In this document: one piece after another, positions 25,431-32,615 of the stretch
Layout: each line of letters opens with the position of its first letter
How positions within the stretch are numbered: the stretch's first letter is position 1
Assembly: GCA_028819005.1 (NCBI GenBank)
Contig: JAPPMP010000042.1
Location: 1 to 64,000, forward strand
From: Acidimicrobiaceae bacterium
GTDB taxonomy: Bacteria; Actinomycetota; Acidimicrobiia; Acidimicrobiales; Aldehydirespiratoraceae
DNA: 64,000 nucleotides
Direction of reading: 5' to 3'
Notes under the pieces: model-generated
What the model was told of the DNA's origin: nothing
The model's input: the letters and a program-made list of their open reading frames with translations, nothing else
Database searches by the model: none
Translations under genes and position numbers: made by a program

Positions 25431-25501
25431 CTTATTCCATTCGTTGGAGATTGTAGCCAGCGGATTGCCTCTTATTCTATTATTACGTAAAAAATGGAAT
25501 A
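25431..25501 (-). promoter_or_regulatory. Repeated TATTCYAT sites upstream of the Fic gene
   Basis: CTTATTCCAT (25431-25440) and CTTATTCTAT (25471-25480) are direct repeats 40 bp apart. TATTCCATT (25433-25441) also forms a 9-bp inverted repeat with AATGGAATA (25493-25501). Another TATTCTA lies near 25529. The region is AT-rich against its surroundings. I read it as a promoter with operators, possibly bound by the winged-helix part of the Fic protein itself. Confidence 0.5.
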
Positions 25502-25577
25502 GATGTGCTCGCGGGAACTCGCCGCCTCATATTCTAGTATTTGTTCGGGTCCGTTGGTAGCCCGTGCTAGTCGCCGA

Positions 25578-26018
25578 TCAGGTGTCAAACGACAGGCCTG
25601 CGTTGGTCACCTCGACGCGCAGATTCTCGGCGCGCAGGGCTTCTTCCAGTCGAGGGGATTCGGCGGCCAGGAACACGTCGGCATGTAGATGAACAGCGGC
25701 AGCAAGTGCTTCAGCACCGAGCAGGTTCAAACTATGGCGCCGCTTGAGATCACCTATGAGAGGTCCCAAGGTTCGCATGCTCAGCAGGCCGATGTCTTCA
25801 GGCAAGTCCAACAACTTGCTCAATGCCTGTCGGCGGATCATCGGCGGCTGTTTTGCGAAGGGCCCGGAGAGAACACCGGCTCGGTCGGCCCCGTTCATCG
25901 CCGCTTGGCACAGGCGCACATACCAGCAACCGGTGGTGAAGACAGGTTCGTCAAGGTTCGGGGGCTCATTGCCACGCAGCAACGAGCCAAGGATCTGGTC
26001 GTCTACTAGTTGTGTCAC
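25578..26018 (-). CDS. PIN-domain toxin-like protein
   Basis: This 146-residue protein has a C-terminal half that reads like a PIN domain ('LNLLGAEALAAAVHLHADVFLAAESPRLEEALRAENLRV'), although the N-terminal metal-binding segment is atypical: the usual 'xxDTS' start is absent. It starts at GTG 26018, overlapping the stop of an AbrB-like antitoxin by GTGA. The arrangement is that of a type II toxin-antitoxin pair, possibly with a weakened toxin. Confidence 0.65.
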   Translation of the reverse strand: MTQLVDDQILGSLLRGNEPPNLDEPVFTTGCWYVRLCQAAMNGADRAGVLSGPFAKQPPMIRRQALSKLLDLPEDIGLLSMRTLGPLIGDLKRRHSLNLLGAEALAAAVHLHADVFLAAESPRLEEALRAENLRVEVTNAGLSFDT

Positions 26019-26257
26019 TCGGTGGCCAGTTCCGGATCCCCGAAGCCTCGGCTTGAGTTCTCCCAGTCTGCGTCGGTGATCGATGCCAGCACCTCGGCAC
26101 GCAGATCCGCTATCCGGCCAGGGAGTAGGAGCATCGCGTCGCCCAGGTCAAGGTAGGCCACATCGCCGCCGTCATGGAGGCCCCAACGCCGCCGCGGTGC
26201 CGCGGGCAGGCTCATCTGTCCCCGGTGCGATACGCGCAGGTCGCCTGTGTTCGTCAT
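26015..26257 (-). CDS. AbrB/MazE-like antitoxin
   Basis: This 80-residue protein has a SpoVT/AbrB-like swapped-hairpin motif ('LRVSHRGQMSLPAAPRRRWGLHDGGDVAYLDLGDAMLLLPG') followed by a helical tail. This matches the antitoxins found ahead of PIN toxins. It overlaps the toxin gene by four bases. Confidence 0.78.
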   Translation of the reverse strand: MTNTGDLRVSHRGQMSLPAAPRRRWGLHDGGDVAYLDLGDAMLLLPGRIADLRAEVLASITDADWENSSRGFGDPELATE

Positions 26258-26442
26258 ACGATCACCCTACAAGGAGCTTCGGGATTCTACAAGGCGTGTC
26301 GAGATGTGGGCGTCTGCCACGGGTCGTCGGCAAAGAAACGGCGGCAACTCGAAGGGATGGAAGATACACGCGCCCGGCCCCAACAAGTATTACCTGAGGC
26401 GGCATATCCTTGGGGCTGGCACCGAATCAGAAAGCGGCAAGA

Positions 26443-27330
26443 ATGAACACAGAGCAGTTCAACAAGATCAAGCAGGCAGACGGTTTCGTTGCCGCGCTCG
26501 ACCAGAGCGGTGGGAGCACGCCCAAGGCCCTGAAGCTCTACGGAGTCGCCGAAGACACTTATCAGGGTGACGCTGAGATGTTTGACCTCGTGCACGAGAT
26601 GCGCAGCCGCATAGTGACCAGCTCCAGCTTCAACGGTGACCGGATCCTCGGCGCGATCCTCTTCGAGATGACGATGGATCGCGATATCTCAGGGCAACCG
26701 AGCGCCTCCTACCTGTGGGAAGAGAAGCGTGTGGTGCCGTTTCTCAAGGTGGACAAGGGTCTGGACACGGAATCCAACAGCACCCAGATCATGAAGCCGA
26801 TGCCCGCACTCGGCGAACTGCTCGAGCGGGCCACTGACAAGGGCGTTTTCGGCACCAAGATGCGCTCGGTCATCAACGAAGCTGACCAGGCCGGCGTCGA
26901 TGCGGTTGTCGAGCAGCAATTCGAGGTAGGCGAGCAGATCCTCGCGGCCGGCCTGATGCCGATCATCGAGCCCGAAGTCAACATCAACAGCTCCACCAAA
27001 GCGGAAGCCGAAATGATGCTGAAGGCGGCGATTCTCGCGCATCTCGACCAACTGGGCGAAGACCAGTCGGTGATGCTGAAGCTCACCCTGCCCTCCGAGG
27101 ACGGGTTCTACAGCGACGTGATCGCCCATCCGCGGGTCCTGCGGGTCGTGGCCCTGTCAGGCGGATACAGCCGTCAAGAATCCAACGAACGGCTCTCCCG
27201 CCAGCATGGAATGGTCGCCAGTTTCTCACGGGCGCTCACCGAGGGGCTCAACGCTCAGCAGAGCAAAGAAGAGTTCGACGCCATGCTCGACTCCTCTATC
27301 GGAAGCATCTTCGAAGCTTCCTGCACATGA
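26443..27330 (+). CDS. fda: Class I fructose-bisphosphate aldolase
   Basis: This 295-residue protein is close in length and sequence to the bacterial class I aldolases of the Staphylococcus FdaB type: 'FVAALDQSGGSTPKAL' near residue 12, 'GAILFEMTMDRD', 'VPFLKVDKGLD', and 'VMLKLTLPSEDG' with the likely Schiff-base Lys. It reversibly cleaves fructose 1,6-bisphosphate in glycolysis and gluconeogenesis. I chose ATG 26443 over 26410 because family members begin at 'MNTEQFNKI'. The 185 bases upstream hold no other gene I can support. Confidence 0.9.
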   Translation: MNTEQFNKIKQADGFVAALDQSGGSTPKALKLYGVAEDTYQGDAEMFDLVHEMRSRIVTSSSFNGDRILGAILFEMTMDRDISGQPSASYLWEEKRVVPFLKVDKGLDTESNSTQIMKPMPALGELLERATDKGVFGTKMRSVINEADQAGVDAVVEQQFEVGEQILAAGLMPIIEPEVNINSSTKAEAEMMLKAAILAHLDQLGEDQSVMLKLTLPSEDGFYSDVIAHPRVLRVVALSGGYSRQESNERLSRQHGMVASFSRALTEGLNAQQSKEEFDAMLDSSIGSIFEASCT

Positions 27331-27404
27331 CCCCCACGGACGCGACCGGGACGACCGGATTGAGTGTCAGGCGGGTCGGCGCATAGACAAATTGGAGGCA
27401 CATC

Positions 27405-27557
27405 ATGGGTCGAATCGGTGACTGCTATGACGACATAGCCCCTGTTGCGGTGTTCTTGGCGAGTGAGGGTTGCGGCTATATGACAGGCAACACCCTGTTC
27501 GTCGATGGCGGAGGCCACATCAACGGCTCGTCATGGGCCCCCGACCTCGGCGAGTGA
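27405..27557 (+). pseudogene. C-terminal fragment of a short-chain dehydrogenase
   Basis: A 50-codon frame (below the ORF-track cut-off) reads 'IAPVAVFLASEGCGYMTGNTLFVDGGGHIN', the unmistakable C-terminal strand and loop of SDR enzymes. Nothing of the Rossmann fold or active site remains. GGAGG lies seven bases before its ATG, so it may still be translated. The rest of 27331-27583 holds no other gene. Confidence 0.75.
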
Positions 27558-27566
27558 ACGGGCCGC

Positions 27567-27594
27567 GGCTAGTTGACGCGGGGCTAGTTGACGC
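27567..27594 (-). repeat. Duplicated stop-codon region of the acyl-CoA ligase gene
   Basis: GGCTAGTTGACGC occurs at 27582-27594, where it encodes the last codons and TAG stop of the ligase on the minus strand, and exactly again at 27567-27579, just beyond the stop. The spacing is 15 bp. Confidence 0.8.
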
Positions 27595-29152
27595 CTCTGC
27601 CGTGGTCTTCCCAGTAAGGCGCTCGTAGCTCCCGTTTGAGAACTTTCATCGCACCCGAAAGGGGCAGCGGCTCGCTGCGGAACTCCACAGACTTCGGGAC
27701 TTTGTAGCCCGCGATCGACTCCCTCGCGAAGGCTTGGATCTCTTCTTCGCTCGTCTCGGTCCCCTCGGCACAGACCACGACTGCGTGGACCTGTTCTCCC
27801 CAGGTGTCGTGCGGGATGCCGATCACAGCGACCTGCGCTACCGCTGGATGTTTGGAAATGGCACTCTCGACCTCGGCCGAGTAGACGTTCTCACCGCCGG
27901 TGACGATCATGTCCTTGACACGGTCGACGAGGAACAGATAACCGTCTTCATCGAGATATCCGGCGTCCCCCGTGTGGTACCAGCCGCCTTCGAAGGCTTC
28001 CGCGGTCGCGGTCGGCTTCTGCCAGTACTCCTGCATGAAGTTGCCGCCCTTGGCCCACACTTCGCCCGTTTCACCTCGTGCGACTTCGTTGCCGGATTCG
28101 TCGCGGATCGACAGCAGAACTCCAGGGACGGCCCTGCCCGCGGAACGTAGACGATCACCGCCATCTCGGTGTTCCTTGGCTCCGAGCATGGTGAGCACCG
28201 CAGAACACTCGGTCATCCCGTAGCCCTGCAGAACCTCCATCTCGGGCCAGGTCGACAGGATGGTGTCGAGGATGGCCGCAGGCATGGGACTCGCGCCGTA
28301 GAGGAGTTGTTTCACGGAGTTGAGACGGTCCGGTGAGAAATCGGGATGTTGCAGCATCATTCCGATCATGGTGGGGACCATCACGGTCTGGGTCACGCCG
28401 TGGGCCTCGATCAGAGCCATGGCGCCCGCGGGATCGAACATCGGGATGCTGACAGCGGTGCCCCCGCTTGACGGCGTCCCCAAAATTGCGCCCATCGTTG
28501 CCGCGTGGAACATCGGTGTTTGGACGAGGTTGACGGCATCGTCGTCGAACCCGAACACGATGGCGATGTGGTACAGGTTGAGCATCTCAGCCCGGTTGTC
28601 GACAAGAACACCCTTGGGCAGCCCTGTGGTTCCGCCGGTATACATGAGCACGACGGGATCTTCTTCCTCGGGTTCTTCGGGCACAGATGAGTCGGCACCG
28701 TCGATCAAGTCCTCGTAGGTGAGGTCGTGGGGAACGTCACCCTCGCCGATGAGCACGACGCTGCGAACGCTGTGCGGTTCTTCGCTCGACTCGAGGACCT
28801 GTTGTATTGCGGCCGCGAAGTAAGCGTCGGCGAAGATCACTTCGGTACCGGAGTTGCGAAGGATGTAGTCGAGTTCCGCACCGGCGAGACGCAGGTTGAG
28901 CGGGTTGATGATCCCGGCGCCGAGGAAGGCAGCGTGGTACAGCTCCAGGTACTGGTGGCTGTTGAGCGCCATCACCGCGAATCGGTCGGAGCGGGTTACG
29001 CCCAGGCGGTCTTTGAGTGCGTTGCTCAGTCGGAAGACACGATCAGCGTGCTCGGCGTAGCCGGCTCGGTACCCCCCGTCGATGATCAGGGTCTTGTCGG
29101 CGTAGCGGTCCACTGCGGGAAGCAGGCTGCGGTGATAGATGAGCTCTTTCAT
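27584..29152 (-). CDS. Acyl-CoA synthetase (AMP-forming, FadD/LuxE-type ligase)
   Basis: This 522-residue adenylate-forming enzyme has the P-loop 'YTGGTTGLPKG' (about 170-180), 'YGMTE', 'GWYHTGD', 'DRVKDMIVTGGENVYSAEVE' and a C-terminal catalytic Lys in 'LSGAMKVLKREL'. It activates a fatty or aromatic carboxylate to its CoA thioester. It lies downstream of an orphan binding-protein gene on the same strand but behind a strong terminator, so it probably has its own promoter. Confidence 0.9.
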   Translation of the reverse strand: MKELIYHRSLLPAVDRYADKTLIIDGGYRAGYAEHADRVFRLSNALKDRLGVTRSDRFAVMALNSHQYLELYHAAFLGAGIINPLNLRLAGAELDYILRNSGTEVIFADAYFAAAIQQVLESSEEPHSVRSVVLIGEGDVPHDLTYEDLIDGADSSVPEEPEEEDPVVLMYTGGTTGLPKGVLVDNRAEMLNLYHIAIVFGFDDDAVNLVQTPMFHAATMGAILGTPSSGGTAVSIPMFDPAGAMALIEAHGVTQTVMVPTMIGMMLQHPDFSPDRLNSVKQLLYGASPMPAAILDTILSTWPEMEVLQGYGMTECSAVLTMLGAKEHRDGGDRLRSAGRAVPGVLLSIRDESGNEVARGETGEVWAKGGNFMQEYWQKPTATAEAFEGGWYHTGDAGYLDEDGYLFLVDRVKDMIVTGGENVYSAEVESAISKHPAVAQVAVIGIPHDTWGEQVHAVVVCAEGTETSEEEIQAFARESIAGYKVPKSVEFRSEPLPLSGAMKVLKRELRAPYWEDHGRGVN

Positions 29153-29185
29153 CTATTGACTATGCCCGAGCATCGACGGAAAACG

Positions 29186-29222
29186 GCACAGGCGACCACC
29201 CGAAACGGGCGGTCGCCTGTGC
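29186..29222 (-). terminator. Strong rho-independent terminator
   Basis: GCACAGGCGACC (29186-29197) pairs perfectly with GGTCGCCTGTGC (29211-29222), and the inner CCCG/CGGG extends the stem across one mismatch. On the minus strand the stem is followed by CGTTTTCC. It lies 38 bases past the stop of the binding-protein gene that ends at 29260. Confidence 0.85.
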
Positions 29223-29259
29223 TTGTGTTCAGTTATGAAGCCCGTGGGCTATTCCCGGT

Positions 29260-30756
29260 CTAGGGGAAGACGTCGATGAGGTCAGTCACCGGTACGGTCT
29301 GGCCGTCGCCCTCGGTGTGGTCGTAGGCGGCGAGCCGCACCAGATCATCTGCACCGAGCTTGGTGGCGCTGAGCGAGGCAGCACCGCCAGGAAGCGTGAA
29401 GTCGGTGAGGCTCTCAGCCCCTGCCTTGAAACTGTCGTGGGTGAGGTTGACCCCGGCAGCGGTGGCAATCTCCACGAACAGCGCCAGATGGCGACAGTAG
29501 CGTCGGACCGGGTTGAACCAGTTCTCCTCGCCTTCGGCGTAGTCGGTCGGCGGCCGGAGGTCGGCGTCGGGCATGGCTGCTGCGACCACGTCGTTGCATG
29601 CCGATTGATAGAGCGGGTGCTCGTATATCTCGGTGTCGGTCGGGCCGAGCGAAGTGAGCACCCCGTCGGCGATCGACTTGTCGGTGATCGTCTCGCCGAG
29701 GTTGTTGAGCCCACCGGGGTTGTTGTTCCACACCGGGACCTGCCCGTTGAGGCCCGCCAATCCGATACCGCGGATTGTGGCTGCGGGATTGCCCGGGATC
29801 ATGATTGCTTCGGCGCCTGACTCCTTGAAGCGCTCCAGAATAACTTCCAGCTGCTGGTTCTGAGCAAGGGTCTCGCCGTCGTTGGCCTCGATGATCGAGC
29901 GACCGACCACGTTGGCGCCGCGCGCTTCGAAAGCTGCGATAACCGGGTCGACAGTGGCCTCGGCGGCCCGTCCGGCGATTACGTAGACCGGCATCCCCTC
30001 GGTCAGGCGACCGGTCTCGACCAGCAGTCCGAGAAGGTTTTCAGTCGAGAATTCGATGGTGGGGCCGGGGTGATACCAAGGAGCCCGGGACTGTTCGAGT
30101 TCGGCCGCGTTGATTTCGCCTCCGATGAGGATGGTCTCGTTCAGGCCGGTGATGCAGGGGTCCGCGGTTCCAGCGAGTGGTCCGACGAAACCGCCGAGCA
30201 CAGCGAATGTCTCGTTGTCCTCGGTGAGAGCAGTGCATACGCGTTCGGCGTCCACAGGGTCGATCGGGCTGTAATACTCATACACCGCTTCAACAGTTCG
30301 GCCGTTGATGCCGCCGTTGGCGTTGAGGTTGGCGATCAGAGCTTCCCAGACGCCCTGCTGGTCTCCCCAGCCTGCTGGTGACAGGTTGATATCGACAAGA
30401 AGCTCAAAGTTGAGCATTGCGACGCCGACGGTGATCGTGTCTTCGGTGACGCCTCTCCATGAGGCGGTACGAGGTTCGGGTTCGGGCTCTGGTTCGGCCA
30501 TGTCGTCGCCGTCGTCTGCCATGTCGCCGTCGTCGTCGCTGTCTGCCATGTCATCGCTGTCGGCCATGTCATCGTCGTCTGCCATGTCGTCGCTGTCGTC
30601 GGCCATGTCATCGTCGTCTGCCATGTCGCCGCCGCCGTCACCGCTCACTGGTTCGGCGTCGTCGCCGTCGTCGCCTCCGCAGGCAGCGGCCAGCAAAAGG
30701 AAGCTGAGCAGAAGCGCCAGAAGGCGCAAGATCGTGTTCGGTCGCTTGCGAGTCAT
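29260..30756 (-). CDS. Orphan branched-chain-type substrate-binding lipoprotein
   Basis: This 498-residue lipoprotein has a signal peptide with lipobox 'LAAAC', about 65 residues of Asp/Met-rich linker ('DDMADDDDMADSDD', then 'EPEPEPEP'), and a Peripla_BP_6-like domain starting 'ITVGVAMLNFELLVDINLSP'. GGGGGGAGA precedes the ATG. No permease or ATPase gene adjoins it, so it may feed a transporter encoded elsewhere, possibly the one at 12348-15887. The acidic linker resembles that of the binding protein at 15895. Confidence 0.88.
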   Translation of the reverse strand: MTRKRPNTILRLLALLLSFLLLAAACGGDDGDDAEPVSGDGGGDMADDDDMADDSDDMADDDDMADSDDMADSDDDGDMADDGDDMAEPEPEPEPRTASWRGVTEDTITVGVAMLNFELLVDINLSPAGWGDQQGVWEALIANLNANGGINGRTVEAVYEYYSPIDPVDAERVCTALTEDNETFAVLGGFVGPLAGTADPCITGLNETILIGGEINAAELEQSRAPWYHPGPTIEFSTENLLGLLVETGRLTEGMPVYVIAGRAAEATVDPVIAAFEARGANVVGRSIIEANDGETLAQNQQLEVILERFKESGAEAIMIPGNPAATIRGIGLAGLNGQVPVWNNNPGGLNNLGETITDKSIADGVLTSLGPTDTEIYEHPLYQSACNDVVAAAMPDADLRPPTDYAEGEENWFNPVRRYCRHLALFVEIATAAGVNLTHDSFKAGAESLTDFTLPGGAASLSATKLGADDLVRLAAYDHTEGDGQTVPVTDLIDVFP

Positions 30757-30880
30757 TCTCCCCCCAGGGTGTCAGTACAAACTCAAGCTCGCAGTATAAA
30801 GGTGTCGCGGATCACAGGCGAAATCGGCCTGCCCGGTTGGCTTGTCTATCGCGGTCGAACGATCGAATCACCGTTAGAGC

Positions 30881-30982
30881 GCGCGCAAATAGGCAGGCCT
30901 TCGAGTTGCAGCCCGTTGTCCCCGCTCTTGGCTCGCTTCGCTCCACCCCCGCTCTTGTTCGCCGCGCTCACCGGCCGCTCGG
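30881..30982 (-). repeat. Dispersed ~104-bp repeat, copy 2
   Basis: This inverted copy matches 801-904, with the same blocks (AGGCAGGCCTTCGAGTTGC, CGCTCTTGGCTCGCTTCG, TCACCGGCCGCTCGG). It sits in the 0.55-kb gene-free stretch between the orphan lipoprotein and the glycerol kinase. Confidence 0.75.
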
Positions 30983-31260
30983 GCGCGGGCGGGCCAGCGT
31001 GGCCGTGACCTGCACCTGCACCTGCACCTGCACCTGCACCTGCACCTGGTCCTTCACCGGCCGCTCGGGCGCGGGCGGGCCCAGTAGCCTGAACAACGCC
31101 GAAGGGGGAGCCAGGACGCGGCTGCTCGGGCGCGGGCGGGCCTAGTCCGTAACCCTGCACATGTGCTCGTCTCCTTCACCGGCTGCTCGGGCGCGGGCGG
31201 GCACAGTCCGCAACCCTGCACATGTGCTCGTCTCGTTCACCGGCCGCTCGGGCCACGGCC
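30968..31260. repeat. Short tandem and interspersed repeat array
   Basis: CCGGCYGCTCGGGCGCGGGCGGGC recurs around 30971, 31057, 31121 (truncated) and 31180, and starts again near 31241. A 61-bp unit containing CCCTGCACATGTGCTCGTCT is present at 31146-31206 and again from 31207. A CTGCAC hexanucleotide array runs through about 31010-31047. Open frames here are low complexity in all frames, and I see no gene between 30757 and 31313. Confidence 0.75.
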
Positions 31261-31310
31261 CCGCAAATCAAGCCGTTCGCACTCGGAATCCTCTGTCTGT
31301 TTGCGGGGCC
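31257..31310 (-). terminator. Long-loop inverted repeat after the glycerol operon
   Basis: GGCCCCGCAAA (31257-31267) and TTTGCGGGGCC (31300-31310) form a perfect 11-bp stem with a 32-base loop, starting four bases past the glycerol kinase stop on the minus strand. It could act as a terminator or 3'-end stabiliser. The long loop makes it less certain than the one at 29186. Confidence 0.55.
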
Positions 31311-31313
31311 TCA

Positions 31314-32615
31314 TCAGTTGTCGCGATTGGCCAACAACGCGATGCCGCGGACGGTTGTTTCGTGATCTGGAGCAGGGTGAATCTCCAGAGCGGTCGTCTC
31401 CCGGACGGCTTCAAGCAGCACCTGCGACTGGCTCAATCCGCCGTCCACCAACAGCGTGCCGGTTACGTCCATGTGGGCGGTCAACTCAGCTACCCGAGTG
31501 GCGATCCCTCTCAGAGCGCCAAGGACGACGTCGGCGGCCGTGGTCTCCAGCCCGATCCCGCGGATCGTACCCCGAGCTTCAGGATCCTGGTGAGGCGAAC
31601 CGAGTCCCGCCAATGAGGGGACGAACTCCACTCCGGGCGAACCGGAGCGGGCGACTTCATCGAGATGTTCGACGCGATCCAGCAAACCAGCCCTGACCAG
31701 CCATTCGATCACCGAACCCGCGGTCAGGATCGAGCCCTCCACCAAGAACTCGTCGACGAGCACTCCGTCGACGGTGCGGCGCCACAACGGCAAGGCGTAA
31801 CAACCGGTTGGGGCATCGGCAATGGTCGAGCCGGTGCCGACATCGAGCATGCCTGAGCTACCGAGCGTGAGTTTTGCAGTCCCGTCGACCATGCCGTGAG
31901 CCGCACACGCGGCCATCTGATCCCCACACCGGGCCGCTAGCGGGACAGCCGCACCGACGAGTTCCGGGTCGCAATGACCGACGGTCTCATCTGACGCCGC
32001 AACGGTTGCCATCGCTTCGCGAGGCACCCCGAACAAGGCCAGCACATCGTTCGACCAGTCACCGCCGTACAGGTCGTACAAGCCCGTTGCCCCTGCATTC
32101 GAAGGATCCGTGACGCAAACCGCTCCACCGCTCAACGCCCAAGTCAGCCAGGTATCGACGGTTCCGAAGCGAAGGGCACCCGTCGAATGAGCGTGGGCGA
32201 CAGAGTCGTCATTGGCCATCAGCCACTCGAGTTTGGTGCACGAGGCCGAAGTGTTGAGGGGGATTCCGGCAGACACGAACTCCGCGACCCGCTCTTTGGT
32301 GCGAGTGTCCTGCCAGCCGATCAGCGGCCGCAGAGCGTGCCCGGTGTCTCCGTCCCAGGCGACAACGCTGGACCGTTGGTTGGTGATACCCAACGCGTCA
32401 ATATCGGCTGCTTGGAGGTCGGCCTCCGCCAAACTCCTGCGGAACACGGTCAAGGAGGTACTGACAAGCTCGTCGGGGTCCTGTTCGACGGCTCCGGCGA
32501 AAGGATGCCGAGAACCAAGAGTGGCACGGGCGATGCTGAGGCGTTCGCCGTTCCCGTCGAACACCGCTGAACGAACCGTGGTGGTGCCGACGTCGATCGC
32601 AGCTGTCAGACTCAT
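31314..32615 (-). CDS. glpK: FGGY-family kinase, probable glycerol kinase
   Basis: This 433-residue sugar-kinase-fold protein has 'AAIDVGTTTVRSAVFD' (phosphate 1), 'LGITNQRSSVVAWD', 'GWQDTRT', 'TDPSNAGATGLYDL' and 'LTLGSSGMLDVGTG'. These are closest to glycerol kinase, although it is shorter than the usual 500 residues. It overlaps the lipoprotein gene upstream and is the last gene of an operon headed by glycerol-3-phosphate dehydrogenase, which supports glycerol as substrate. Another polyol kinase is possible. Confidence 0.8.
   Translation of the reverse strand: MSLTAAIDVGTTTVRSAVFDGNGERLSIARATLGSRHPFAGAVEQDPDELVSTSLTVFRRSLAEADLQAADIDALGITNQRSSVVAWDGDTGHALRPLIGWQDTRTKERVAEFVSAGIPLNTSASCTKLEWLMANDDSVAHAHSTGALRFGTVDTWLTWALSGGAVCVTDPSNAGATGLYDLYGGDWSNDVLALFGVPREAMATVAASDETVGHCDPELVGAAVPLAARCGDQMAACAAHGMVDGTAKLTLGSSGMLDVGTGSTIADAPTGCYALPLWRRTVDGVLVDEFLVEGSILTAGSVIEWLVRAGLLDRVEHLDEVARSGSPGVEFVPSLAGLGSPHQDPEARGTIRGIGLETTAADVVLGALRGIATRVAELTAHMDVTGTLLVDGGLSQSQVLLEAVRETTALEIHPAPDHETTVRGIALLANRDN

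Noticed and set aside
26258-26442. Possible small toxin gene upstream of the aldolase
   Set aside because: Frames through this stretch have no clear domain and no ribosome site; the resemblance to HicA-like text was too weak to keep.
31146-31260. Possible CRISPR array
   Set aside because: Repeats are 61-bp tandem copies and GC-rich motifs without regular unique spacers, and no cas gene is present.
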